DNA of 64,000 bases from Streptomyces lichenis (GTDB lineage Bacteria; Actinomycetota; Actinomycetes; Streptomycetales; Streptomycetaceae): positions 62,001-126,000 of the forward strand of contig NZ_JALPTH010000012.1 of NCBI RefSeq assembly GCF_023218175.1, in the 5' to 3' direction. The position numbers were made by a program, and so were the translations under genes. Numbering within the stretch: the stretch's first letter is position 1; each line of letters starts with the position of its first letter. Of the stretch, positions 25,685-34,214 are shown piece after piece. A model generated the notes under the pieces. The model did no database searches. It saw only the letters and a program-made list of their open reading frames with translations, and was not told where the DNA came from.

Positions 25685-25788
25685 TCGTCTCCCTCCGCCA
25701 GTGCTCCGGTCGGCTGGGCCGGTGGGCCCGGTAGGCTGCTGCGGCCCCTCGGTCCGAGGTGGCGCGGAGCGCGACGGAGGAGTCGGCA

Positions 25789-26484
25789 GTGCACGTCCAG
25801 GAATGGCTGGAGACCGTACCCGCGGTCAGCGTCTACGTCCTGGTGGGCGTCGTGATCGGGCTGGAGAGCCTGGGCATCCCCCTGCCGGGGGAGATCGTCC
25901 TCGTCAGCTCGGCGCTGCTTGCCTCCCAGCACGGCGAGATCAACCCGTACGTCCTCGGCGCCTGCGCCACCGCGGGCGCCATCGTCGGCGACTCCATCGG
26001 CTACGCCATCGGCCGCAAGGGCGGCCACCCGCTGCTCGCCCGGCTGGGCCGCCGGTTCCCCAAGCACTTCAGCGAGGCGAACGTCGCGCTGGCCGAGCGG
26101 TCCTTCCAGAAGTGGGGCATGTGGGCGGTCTTCTTCGGCCGCTTCGTCGCCCTGCTGCGGATCTTCGCGGGCCCGCTGGCCGGCGTACTGCGCATGCCCT
26201 ACTGGAAGTTCGCCGTGGCCAACGTCTTCGGCGGCATCCTCTGGGCGGGCGGCACCACCGCCGTCATCTACACGGTCGGCGTGGTCGCCGAGGCCTGGCT
26301 CAAGCGCTTCTCCTGGCTGGGCCTGGTCCTCGCGGTGCTGATCGGCCTCACCTCCATGCTGGTGCTGCGCAACCGCGCCCGGAAGGCCGCCGCCGCGGCT
26401 GAGGCCCGCTCCGCGCAGGCTCTTCCCATGGACACGGAGACGGCGGCCCCGGGCCCGGTCCCCGCCGCCGCCACGGCGGACTGA
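25789..26484 (+). CDS. DedA family membrane protein
   Basis: A 231-aa protein with the DedA signatures ESLGIPLPGEIVLVSSALLA, GDSIGYAIGRKGGHPLLARL and FFGRFVALLRIFAGPLAG, and about five hydrophobic segments. DedA proteins are implicated in undecaprenyl-phosphate or phospholipid translocation and envelope homeostasis. The GTG at 25789 (MHVQEWLETVP) follows GGAGGAG by 6-7 nt, so the longer frame from 25759 is rejected. It is convergent with the gamma-carbonic-anhydrase gene. Confidence 0.9.
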   Translation: MHVQEWLETVPAVSVYVLVGVVIGLESLGIPLPGEIVLVSSALLASQHGEINPYVLGACATAGAIVGDSIGYAIGRKGGHPLLARLGRRFPKHFSEANVALAERSFQKWGMWAVFFGRFVALLRIFAGPLAGVLRMPYWKFAVANVFGGILWAGGTTAVIYTVGVVAEAWLKRFSWLGLVLAVLIGLTSMLVLRNRARKAAAAAEARSAQALPMDTETAAPGPVPAAATAD

Positions 26485-26503
26485 GCCCGGACCCGGGGGC
26501 CCG

Positions 26504-27037
26504 TCAGTCCGCCCGGTGGGCCTCGGCGTGGGTCCGGGACAGCTCCAGGTACATCGCCGCGTTGAGCTTGATGCCCTCGCGCTCCTCCGCCGTCAGCTCC
26601 CGCCGCACCTTGGCCGGCACCCCGGCCACCAGCGAACCCGGCGGCACCCGCATGCCCTGCGGCACCAGCGCCTGCGCCGCCACCAGCGAACCGGCCCCGA
26701 TATGCGCCCCGTTGAGCACGGTGGCGCCCATCCCCACCAGGACGTCGTCCTCCACGGTGCAGCCGTGCAGCACCGCGTTGTGCCCCACCGACACCCGCTC
26801 GCCGACCGTCACGGGAAAGCCCGGGTCCACATGGACCGTGCAGTTGTCCTGGATGTTGCTGCCGGCGCCCAGCACGATCGGACCGCAGTCCGCCCGCAGC
26901 ACCGCGTGGTACCAGACGCTCGACCCGGCGGCCATCACCACCTCGCCGACCACCACCGAGGTCGGGGCGGCGAACGCCTCCGGATGCACCTCGGGCCGCT
27001 TGCCGCCCACCCCGGTGATCAGTGCCCGCTCCGTCAT
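26504..27037 (-). CDS. Gamma-carbonic anhydrase-like hexapeptide protein
   Basis: A 177-aa left-handed beta-helix protein starting MTERALITGVGGKRPEVHPE. Three His residues expected to bind the metal are present: H69 in CTVHVDPG, and H86 and H91 in GHNAVLHGCTV. Hexapeptide repeats such as IVLGAGSNIQDN and VLVGMGATVLNGAHIGAGS fill the rest. This is the PaaY/YrdA/CaiE family; the activity could be CO2 hydration or an acyl-CoA function. Length is normal. Confidence 0.88.
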   Translation of the reverse strand: MTERALITGVGGKRPEVHPEAFAAPTSVVVGEVVMAAGSSVWYHAVLRADCGPIVLGAGSNIQDNCTVHVDPGFPVTVGERVSVGHNAVLHGCTVEDDVLVGMGATVLNGAHIGAGSLVAAQALVPQGMRVPPGSLVAGVPAKVRRELTAEEREGIKLNAAMYLELSRTHAEAHRAD

Positions 27038-27197
27038 CGCCGCTCCTCGTCCGTCCGCCGCTCGTCCGCTCCGGGTGTCCCGCGCCGTGGTGAACCGTAG
27101 GCGACGCCCCGCGCGCCCGCGCCGCCAGGGGCCGGTGGGGCGAACATCACAGGTCCCGGCCGGGCCTGCCCTCCGGCGGGCCGACTACCGTGACGGA

Positions 27198-27983
27198 GTG
27201 CCGAAGAACAGAAACACGTTCTCCTCCCTGGCCGCCCTCACCGCCTGGCGCAGGCGCGCGGTGACCCGGGCCGTGCACGGCGGCTGGCGCTGGGTGCAGC
27301 AGGCGGGCGCGGTCACCGCGGAGCGCCCCGGACGACTGCGGTTCCGCCGGATCGGCGCCGGCACCCGGCTGGCCTTCCCGCAGGGCACCGTCTTCGGCGA
27401 GCCGTGGATCGAGCTGGGCGAGTGCTGCATCATCGCCGAGCAGGTCACCCTGACCGCCGGGATGCTGCCCGACCTGGACCTCGGCCCCGACCCGGTGGTG
27501 ACCCTCGGCAACGGCGTGGTCCTGGGCCGCGGCAGCCATGTGGTCGCCGACGCGCCGGTGCGCATCGGGGCGGACACCTTCTGCGGCCCGTACGTCTACA
27601 TCACCTCCACCAACCACAGCTACGACGACCCGGACGAGCCGGTCGGCCGGCAGTGGCCGCGCTCGGCGCCGGTGGAGATCGGCCCCGGCTGCTGGCTCGG
27701 TACGGGCGCGGTGATCCTGCCCGGCGCCCGGCTCGGCCGGAACGTGGTGGTCGCCGCCGGGGCGGTGGTACGCGGAGAGGTCCCCGACCACACGGTGGTC
27801 GCCGGCGCCCCGGCGCGGGCGGTACGCCACTGGGACCCGGTACGCGGCTGGCAGCCGCCGATCCGGACACCGGTGCCCGTCCCCGTACCGGCGGGCCTCA
27901 CCGCCGAGCAACTGGCCGCGCTCGCCGAACTCGCCCCCGAGCCGGAGGCCGCCATCTCCGCCGCTCCGGCCGACCCCCGCTGA
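27198..27983 (+). CDS. Hexapeptide-repeat acyltransferase (LbH, maltose/galactoside O-acetyltransferase-like)
   Basis: A 261-aa protein whose middle is a left-handed beta-helix with the acetyltransferase active-site pattern TFCGPYVYITSTNHSYDD (catalytic His in the TNHSYD loop) and later VEIGPGCWLGTGAVILPGAR, NVVVAAGAVVRGEVPDHTVV. It probably transfers an acetyl or acyl group to a sugar or wall component. The N-terminal 60 residues are basic and the C-terminus is Pro/Ala-rich. The start is a GTG (MPKNRNTFSSL). TACCGT 7-8 nt upstream and a weak ribosome site suggest a leaderless transcript. Confidence 0.82.
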   Translation: MPKNRNTFSSLAALTAWRRRAVTRAVHGGWRWVQQAGAVTAERPGRLRFRRIGAGTRLAFPQGTVFGEPWIELGECCIIAEQVTLTAGMLPDLDLGPDPVVTLGNGVVLGRGSHVVADAPVRIGADTFCGPYVYITSTNHSYDDPDEPVGRQWPRSAPVEIGPGCWLGTGAVILPGARLGRNVVVAAGAVVRGEVPDHTVVAGAPARAVRHWDPVRGWQPPIRTPVPVPVPAGLTAEQLAALAELAPEPEAAISAAPADPR

Positions 27984-28089
27984 CCCGCCGGGGCCGGGGC
28001 GCCGTCCGCGGCAGGCAGTAGAGTTTCCGGGCGGCGAGCCCGGCCCCCGGTGCTCCTCCGCCTCTCATGGCTTCTCTCCTGGACGGAAC

Positions 28090-28695
28090 GTGCCGGACCT
28101 CGACCAGCTCACCCAGTCGCTCGCGCGCAACCTCAAACGCTGGCGCAGCGAGCGGGGGTTCACGCTCGACGCGCTCGCCGCCCGGGCCGGCGTCAGCCGG
28201 GGCATGATCATCCAGATCGAGCAGGCCCGCACCAACCCCAGCGTCGGCACCGCGGTGAAGCTCGCCGACGCCCTGGGCATCTCCATCGCCACCCTGCTCG
28301 ACCAGGAGCCGGGGCCCCGGGTGCGCCTGGTCCCCGCCGAGCGGGCGGTGCGGATGTGGTCCACCCCGGGCGGCAGCAGCAGTGTGCTGCTGGTCGGCAC
28401 CGAAGGGCGCGGCGGTCCGCTGGAGCTGCTGGCGTGGACGCTGGCCCCGGGCGAGGGCTCCGCCTCCGACCCGCACCCCGAGGGCACCACCGAGCTGCTG
28501 CACGTCACTTCCGGGGAGCTGACCCTGCTGGTGGACGGGGTGGCGCACCGGGTGCCCGCCGGGGCGTCGGCCTGCTTCGAGTCCGACGTACCGCACGCCT
28601 ACCGCAACGAGGGCACCGAGACGGTGCGGATGACCCTGGCCGCCGCCATCCCGCCGGTGCGCCGGCCGGGCCCGGTGTCCGACTCCGGCTCCTGA
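28090..28695 (+). CDS. XRE-family regulator with C-terminal cupin
   Basis: The N-terminal HTH_XRE (SLARNLKRWRSERGFTLDAL, then AARAGVSRGMIIQIEQARTN) is followed by a cupin barrel (LAWTLAPGEGSASDPHPEGT, LLHVTSGELTLLVDGVAHRV, then FESDVPHAYRNEG). 201 aa, normal for the family. Such proteins sense a small ligand through the cupin and regulate amino-acid, polyamine or metabolite genes. The ligand is unknown. Start GTG (MPDLDQLTQSLARNL). Confidence 0.9.
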   Translation: MPDLDQLTQSLARNLKRWRSERGFTLDALAARAGVSRGMIIQIEQARTNPSVGTAVKLADALGISIATLLDQEPGPRVRLVPAERAVRMWSTPGGSSSVLLVGTEGRGGPLELLAWTLAPGEGSASDPHPEGTTELLHVTSGELTLLVDGVAHRVPAGASACFESDVPHAYRNEGTETVRMTLAAAIPPVRRPGPVSDSGS

Positions 28696-28713
28696 GTCGT
28701 CCGGGGCGCGGGC

Positions 28714-29136
28714 TCAGCCCAGCCGGGGGATCTCGATGGCCGGGCAGCGGTCCATCACCATGTCCAGCCCGGCCGCCCGGGTCCGCTCGTACGCGGCCTG
28801 GTCCACCACCCCCAGCTGGAACCAGACCGCCCGGGCGCCCTCGGCCACCGCCTCGTCGGCGACCGCGCCCGCCAGCTCGCTGTTGACGAACACGTCCACC
28901 ACGTCGACCGGGAAGGGGATCTCGGCCAGCGAGGCGTACCCCTGCTCCCCGTGCACGGTCTCCGCCTTGGGGTGCACCGGCACGACCCGCTTGCCGAAGC
29001 GCTTCAGCACCGCCGCCACCCCGTACGCCGCCCGGCTCTGGTTGTTCGACAGGCCGACCACGGCCCAGGTGTCACCGGACCCGGTCAGGATCCTGCGCAC
29101 CGTCTCCCGCTCGTCGGTCGTGTTCGCCCCGCTCAT
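28714..29136 (-). CDS. CoA-binding protein (YccU-like Rossmann domain)
   Basis: A single CoA-binding domain: TWAVVGLSNNQSRAAYGVAA, then VLKRFGKRVVPVHPKAETVH and VFVNSELAGAVADEAVAEGA, RAVWFQLGVVDQAAYERTRA. It lacks the ligase domains of succinyl-CoA-synthetase-type proteins; the physiological role is unknown. The ATG at 29136 (MSGANTTDERETV) with AGAGG upstream is used, giving 140 aa, instead of the longer frame from 29169. Two microsatellite arrays lie 48-145 bp upstream, where its promoter should be. Confidence 0.83.
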   Translation of the reverse strand: MSGANTTDERETVRRILTGSGDTWAVVGLSNNQSRAAYGVAAVLKRFGKRVVPVHPKAETVHGEQGYASLAEIPFPVDVVDVFVNSELAGAVADEAVAEGARAVWFQLGVVDQAAYERTRAAGLDMVMDRCPAIEIPRLG

Positions 29137-29183
29137 CGAAGCCCGCCTCTCGACTGCCGTCCGGATCAAATGGAACCGAAACG

Positions 29184-29218
29184 GATCTGATCTGATCCGA
29201 TCTGATTGGATTGGATCA
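29184..29218. repeat. Pentanucleotide array, seven units
   Basis: Seven consecutive 5-mers: GATCT, GATCT, GATCC, GATCT, GATTG, GATTG, GATCA. It abuts a hexamer array. Such arrays mutate in length by slippage. It lies in the upstream region of the CoA-binding protein gene and downstream of the nSTAND gene stop. Confidence 0.85.
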
Positions 29219-29220
29219 TG

Positions 29221-29280
29221 GTCCTGGTCCTGGTCCTGGTCCTGGTCCTGGTCCTGGTCCTGGTCCCGGTCCCGGTCCTC
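29221..29280. repeat. Hexanucleotide array, ten units
   Basis: Seven GTCCTG, two GTCCCG and one GTCCTC in direct succession. With the ATG at 29218 it forms a plus-strand frame of 36 codons, Met-(Val-Leu)7-(Val-Pro)2-Val-Leu followed by a basic tail and a stop at about 29328. Whether it is translated is unknown; the upstream ribosome site is weak. On the minus strand the array reads Gly-Pro repeats. Confidence 0.9.
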
Positions 29281-29331
29281 TTCTGCGAACCGCCGGCCGG
29301 CCGCCGGGATTCCCGCCCGCGTCGGTAGGGC

Positions 29332-32300
29332 TCACTCCGGGCAGAGCGTCCGGGGCAGCCCCGCGGGCAGCCCGCGGCGCTCCTCGTCGGTGAGCTCGCG
29401 CCCCAGCACCTCGCACAGTTGGCGCTTCCAGAGACCGGGGTCGAGGCGGAACAGATCGGTGTAGCCGGCGCCGTCGGTGCGCAGCAGCACCCTGCCGTCC
29501 CGGGAGGCCGCCAGGAAGAACTGGTCCTCGGCGAAGTCGTAGGACTCCAACCGGTCGGGCCGGGCGGCCTGCTGGAAGCGTACGGAGTCCCCGTTCGCCA
29601 CGAACAGCTCGCTGCCGCGCCCGGTGAAACCGAACACGAACCCCTCCGACCAGGACGCCTTGCTGTCCCCCAGCGGCCCCAGCGGCCCGACCAGCCGCTC
29701 GGCCGGCCGTCCCGGATGTACGGACCAGAGCTCCCACATGGCGCCCTTGGTCTTGGCGATCGCGTACCGGCCGCCGGGATCGAGGCGGGCGCGGTCGTTG
29801 TCCGGGCCGAGCCGGAAGCGCAGCCGCTCGTCCTCCACTCCGGTGCGCAGATCGACGGCGTGCATCGCGGAGTCCCCCCGCACCATGATCTGCACATGTC
29901 CGGGCTCGGGACGGGGGCCCACCCCGAACCCCGAGTCGGGCCGTCCCCCGTCGGTGGTCAGCGGCGGGTTCTCGGCCACCAGCCCCAGCGCACGCGCGTC
30001 GACGGGCTTCGACAGCCGCCGCCCGTCCCGGGTGCTCCAGCGTTCGATCCAGCTGCCGGAGACGGTGACCAACTCGTCGCTGCGGGGGAAGAACACCGTC
30101 AGCGGCTCCGCGATCCCGGGGGCGCCGACCGGAGGCGTCCGCGTGGTGATCTCGGTGATCCGGCGCAGCGTCGGCAGAGCACGCACCACGACCTTGTTCC
30201 GGGCCACCACATCGGCGACCAGGGTCTCCGCCGGGTCCGTGGCCAGCCCGAGGAAGGCCTCCGAGAGGACGGCGCGGTCGGCCGCGGGGCGTTCCACCTG
30301 CGCTCTGGTCTCTCCGGTCTCCGCGTCGAGGAGCACCAGCCGGTCCGGCCCGCCGGGCAGGTCGGCCCCGGAGTCCAGCTGGGCGATCAGGGTGTTCCCG
30401 CCCTCGACCAGATACGGATGGGCCACCGCGATCCGCACCGGGGGGCCGTCGTCCGCGCTCAGGGGGTGCCCCCACAGCGAGGTCGGGTCCCAGGAGGTGA
30501 TCTCGGGGTGCTCGGCGCCCCCGAGGAGGCGGGCGGTGATACCGGCGGGCTTGGCCCCGCCCGCCGACCGCAGGGCGCCGCCGTCCCGGTCCCGGTCGGC
30601 GAACGACCAGTCGCGCCTGGTGCCCGCCGCGAAACGTCGTCCCGTCTCGTCCACCGCGAGGCCGCCGCAGCTGTAGCCGTCGCTCGGGTGGGTGCTCAGC
30701 GTCTTCCCGTCGGCCACCCGGACGGTGCGGTAGACGGCGCGGTCCCGCTCGCCGTCCTCGCGGCAGTGGACGAGCACACCGCCGTCCCCGGAGAGCCCCA
30801 GTGCCGGGAGGTTGTAGGCGCCCTCCGTCTCCGCGACGTAGGTGTCCACCCCCTCGGCCACGGTCCGGGTGCCGCCCGTGCGGACGTCCACCCGTAGGAC
30901 CGAGCGCCGGCCGGACCCGCTTTCCGGCGTGGAGTGGGCCACCAGGACGCCCTGGTCCGGCCCGAACCACACGGCCTCGACGGCGGCCGGGGTGGGCACC
31001 CGCCGGGACGTCCTCGCCTCCAGGTCCCACACCCGGAGCCGTTCGTCCACCACCATGGCCACCTGCCCGGCGTCCGGGGAGAAGTCGGCCCGGTGGACCT
31101 GGTCGCTGGTACGCCGCTTGCCCTCCGCCATCGCCCGGAGCACGGGGTCGCGGACGGCCCGCGCCCGGCCCAGCAGCCTGTCCGCCGTACCCGCCCCGCG
31201 GTCCACGTCGTGCCAGACGAAGGCGCCGTCGGTCGACAGATAGCCGATCCGCCGCCCGTCCCGGCTGACCATCGGGTAAAAGGCCTGAGCCGAGAGGCGG
31301 AGCGGCACCCGCGAGGCCCCGCCCCCGTCCCGGCGGACGAACAGCGTGGCCCGGCCGAGCCGGCTGGTCGCCAGGATGACGGTGCCGTCGTTGCTCGTCG
31401 CCACGGCGTCGATACCGCCCTGGACACCGCTCAGCACCCAGCTGGTGTCCTTGGACTGGTCGTAGCGGCGCAGCAGCGCGTTGCGGGCCTCCTGGGTCGG
31501 CGACAGCTCGTAGGCCGCCATGGCCAGCAGGGCGGCCTGCCCCGGATCCTGCTCGGCGGCCTCCGCCGAGAGGCTGGCCAGCGCACGCGACCGCGCCTCC
31601 GCGTCCCGGCGCTCGCTCACCCGCGACTGGTAGACCAGGAAGGTGCCGAGCGCGGCGATCAGGGCCAGTACCAGCGCGGCGGCGAGCCACCCGGCCCGCA
31701 CCCGCCTGCGCCGCGCGCGCTGCCGGCCGCGCGCCCGGGCCAGGAAGTCCCGCTCCGCCGGGCTCAGCTCCTCCTCGCGGTCCTTCAACCAGTGCCGCAG
31801 GGCCGCCAGTTGCGGCGCGCCGGGCAGCGGTGCCGCGCCCCGTTCCCAGCGTTCGCGGTCATAGCCGAGCTCCGCCCGGCCGGCCAGGAACTCCCTGTCG
31901 TCGCGAACCTGCTCCCGCAGGGCGGGCCAGACGCCGATCAAGGTCTCATGGGCCAGTTCGGCGGTCTCCGGCTCGTCCCTGCCGCCGCGCAGGACCAGCA
32001 GCCGCCGCTCGGCCAGCGCGCACGCCAGCCGCCAGCCGGCCTCCCCGGCCTCCTCACGGGGCAGCCTCCGCCGCAGCGGGGTCTCACTCCCCGGCAGCAC
32101 CCTGACCAGCCCCCGCAGCAGCCGGGACGCCGCCGCCCGCTGCCCCTCCCCGACGCACTCGGCCCAGGCCCGTTCGCAGTGCTCCTCCAGCGCGCCCGAC
32201 ACTCCGCGCACCGCCTCGTACGTCTCCGTACGCAGCCGTCCGCCGAACCGGTCGTCCCACAGCTTCCTCAGGACGAACCCGAGCAGCGGCAGGCTCTCCG

Positions 32301-33657
32301 GCCGGTCGCCGGCGTCCCTGAGGATGCGCTCGGCCAGCCCCGGTTCGTAGCCGACCGCCGGGGCCCTCCTCAGCGGCTCGTTGATCACCTGGCGCAACTG
32401 CCGCCCGGACATGGGCGCCAGGGGGAACGTCCGGCTCCGCTCGCCGTCGAGCAGCGGGCCCAGCCGCGGGTGCCGCAGCACCGCGTCCAGCAGGTCGGAC
32501 CGGAGCGTGATCAGCAGCCGCGACCTGGTGCCCGGACCACCGCGGGGGAGGAGCAGCCGGACGACCTCCGCCACCTCGGCTTCCTCGCGGTCCAGCAGCG
32601 CCTCGGCCTGGTCCAGCACGACCAGGTACTCGCCGCCCGTACCACCGCGCAGCCGGTCCAGCGTGTACACCACCCCGTGGTCCGCGAGCCACCGCTCCAC
32701 CTGGTCGGGGTCGCCCTGCCGTCCGCCGCGGACGGCCGCGCAGAGGCCGAGCGCCAGTCCGGCCGGCAAGGCGCCGTCCGCCCCGGCGTTCACCACCACG
32801 ACCTCGTCCGTCCCCTCCCGCCGCATCCGGGGCACCACACCGGCCAGCGCCAGCGAGGACTTCCCGCAGCCCGACGGGCCGCAGAGGACGACGGCCGGCT
32901 TCTCGCCCCGCAGGGCCGCGACGACGCCCTCGATGTCCTGGTCGCGGCCGAAGAAGATCCCCGCATGGCTCTCCTGGAAGGTCTCCAGACCGAGGAAGGG
33001 GTCCGTGGCCAGCGCCTCGGAGAGGCCGGGCAGCAGACGCAGCACCGCCCCCACACCGATGGCGAAGGACTGCTGGGAGTCCTCCCGCCGGTTCTGCGCC
33101 GCGACGACGATGCCGACCACCGCGCCCTGCTCCTCGTCCCAGACGGCGCTGCCGCTGAAGCCCGGGGTGATGTGGGCGGTGTGCGGGTCGGCGCGGGAGA
33201 GCTGGATCCAGTCGCCCTCCGACCGGCCGCTGAGCCGGCCCCGGTGCCAGAGCACGCCCGGCTCGCCGACCGGGAACCCCACCGCGCGCACCGGCCGGTC
33301 CGAGAGGCCGTCCGGGTCGGCCACGGGCGCCGGGCGGGTGCCGGGCACCGGAGCGCCGAGCCGCAGCACCGCCACATCACCGCGGTGCCCGGCTCCCTCC
33401 GGGATCCACCGCTCCACCACGGCCGGACGGCTTCCCTCCACCCCGGCCAGCGGAAAGTCGACCCGCACCTCCGCACCCGCGGCGACCTCCGCGCCGCGCG
33501 GCGTCCCCAGCGCGTCCGACACCACATGGGCGCAGGTCAGCAGCTGGTCCGCGGTGACCAGGACACCCGCTCCGGCGCACGCCCCGTCCTCCCCGCGGAT
33601 CCGGACGGCCGCCGCGTTCAGCGCCTCGTCGGCGGCCCGTGACACTTCCCCCGGCAT
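29332..33657 (-). CDS. Trypsin-nSTAND NTPase-transmembrane-beta-propeller protein, 1441 aa
   Basis: Residues 1-210 form a trypsin-like protease with the full triad: His44 (LLTCAHVVSD), Asp94 (HRGDVAVLRL) and Ser168 (TPGFSGSAVWD). Residues 230-560 form an nSTAND-type P-loop NTPase: FFGRDQDIEGVVAALRG, Walker A GPSGCGKS (260-267), Walker B EYLVVLDQAEALLD (Asp349) and LLITLRSDLLDAVLRHPRL. One helix (WLAAALVLALIAALGTFLVY, 657-676) precedes the typical linker ARSRALASLSAEAAEQDPGQ with AYELSPTQEARNALL, then about 720 residues of degenerate WD40-like beta-propeller (RLRVWDLEARTSRRVP). This is the architecture of predicted conflict systems in which a sensor triggers NTPase assembly and protease activation. 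It follows the Trypco1 gene by 34 bp. The ligand and target are unknown. Confidence 0.93.
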   Translation of the reverse strand: MPGEVSRAADEALNAAAVRIRGEDGACAGAGVLVTADQLLTCAHVVSDALGTPRGAEVAAGAEVRVDFPLAGVEGSRPAVVERWIPEGAGHRGDVAVLRLGAPVPGTRPAPVADPDGLSDRPVRAVGFPVGEPGVLWHRGRLSGRSEGDWIQLSRADPHTAHITPGFSGSAVWDEEQGAVVGIVVAAQNRREDSQQSFAIGVGAVLRLLPGLSEALATDPFLGLETFQESHAGIFFGRDQDIEGVVAALRGEKPAVVLCGPSGCGKSSLALAGVVPRMRREGTDEVVVVNAGADGALPAGLALGLCAAVRGGRQGDPDQVERWLADHGVVYTLDRLRGGTGGEYLVVLDQAEALLDREEAEVAEVVRLLLPRGGPGTRSRLLITLRSDLLDAVLRHPRLGPLLDGERSRTFPLAPMSGRQLRQVINEPLRRAPAVGYEPGLAERILRDAGDRPESLPLLGFVLRKLWDDRFGGRLRTETYEAVRGVSGALEEHCERAWAECVGEGQRAAASRLLRGLVRVLPGSETPLRRRLPREEAGEAGWRLACALAERRLLVLRGGRDEPETAELAHETLIGVWPALREQVRDDREFLAGRAELGYDRERWERGAAPLPGAPQLAALRHWLKDREEELSPAERDFLARARGRQRARRRRVRAGWLAAALVLALIAALGTFLVYQSRVSERRDAEARSRALASLSAEAAEQDPGQAALLAMAAYELSPTQEARNALLRRYDQSKDTSWVLSGVQGGIDAVATSNDGTVILATSRLGRATLFVRRDGGGASRVPLRLSAQAFYPMVSRDGRRIGYLSTDGAFVWHDVDRGAGTADRLLGRARAVRDPVLRAMAEGKRRTSDQVHRADFSPDAGQVAMVVDERLRVWDLEARTSRRVPTPAAVEAVWFGPDQGVLVAHSTPESGSGRRSVLRVDVRTGGTRTVAEGVDTYVAETEGAYNLPALGLSGDGGVLVHCREDGERDRAVYRTVRVADGKTLSTHPSDGYSCGGLAVDETGRRFAAGTRRDWSFADRDRDGGALRSAGGAKPAGITARLLGGAEHPEITSWDPTSLWGHPLSADDGPPVRIAVAHPYLVEGGNTLIAQLDSGADLPGGPDRLVLLDAETGETRAQVERPAADRAVLSEAFLGLATDPAETLVADVVARNKVVVRALPTLRRITEITTRTPPVGAPGIAEPLTVFFPRSDELVTVSGSWIERWSTRDGRRLSKPVDARALGLVAENPPLTTDGGRPDSGFGVGPRPEPGHVQIMVRGDSAMHAVDLRTGVEDERLRFRLGPDNDRARLDPGGRYAIAKTKGAMWELWSVHPGRPAERLVGPLGPLGDSKASWSEGFVFGFTGRGSELFVANGDSVRFQQAARPDRLESYDFAEDQFFLAASRDGRVLLRTDGAGYTDLFRLDPGLWKRQLCEVLGRELTDEERRGLPAGLPRTLCPE

Positions 33658-33691
33658 CCCTGGCCCCCAGATCCCCCGTCAGCCGATCGGA

Positions 33692-34066
33692 TCACGCTAC
33701 CGGCGAGGCGGTTCCGCCCGGCTCCTGGACGTCACTTTTGTGCCAGGTCAGACTCACGGTGAAGTTGGCCGCCGTCGCGGTGCTCGCGATGACCACGTCC
33801 GCCTCGGCCGAGAGCGAGACCCCGAACTCCAGGGTGATCTCGTCCGGCGCGTTGACCATCCCCCGGAACCTGCCCACGAAGGTCTCCGCCACCGGCCGCA
33901 CGGTGTCCAGCATCTGGGCGAAGGTCCGCTCCGCCCGGGCCACCGAACGGCCCCCGCGACCCACCCGGACCAGGGTCTCGTCCACCTCGCGGATCTGGAC
34001 CCGGACCGCTTCCTCGGAGCCGTCCCCCAGCGGAACCTCCACCGTGTGGACCAGGCGTTCGCTCAC
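33692..34066 (-). CDS. Trypco1 / CU044_2847-type protein, partner of the trypsin-nSTAND protein
   Basis: A 124-aa protein starting MSERLVHTVEVPLGDGSEEA, with a central helix (SVARAERTFAQMLDTVRPVA) and the conserved pattern ITLEFGVSLSAEADVVIAST followed by AANFTVSLTWHK. I recognise it as the trypsin-co-occurring domain 1 (CU044_2847) family, found next to trypsin-effector conflict proteins. It begins with GTG behind GGAGG at 5 nt and is the first gene of the operon. TACGAT about 40 bp upstream is a possible -10. Its role, perhaps as adaptor or sensor for the protease protein, is inferred from neighbourhood only. Confidence 0.85.
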   Translation of the reverse strand: MSERLVHTVEVPLGDGSEEAVRVQIREVDETLVRVGRGGRSVARAERTFAQMLDTVRPVAETFVGRFRGMVNAPDEITLEFGVSLSAEADVVIASTATAANFTVSLTWHKSDVQEPGGTASPVA

Positions 34067-34214
34067 CGCAACCTCCAGTATCCGGGGAGGGCTGATCGTA
34101 ACGGGGCAACAGCTCGGGCAACGAGGGGTGTTGACAGGGGTGTCGCGACCCGGTGGGCCGCCGGCGCCCGCACACGGGTCCGGACCGGCACGCCTGCCGG
34201 GCTAGGGTGGCCGG

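Noticed and set aside
30934..33642. 902-codon plus-strand open frame opposite the trypsin-nSTAND gene
   Set aside because: Arg/Pro/Gln-rich shadow frame with no domain pattern; the minus-strand protein has a full set of catalytic motifs.
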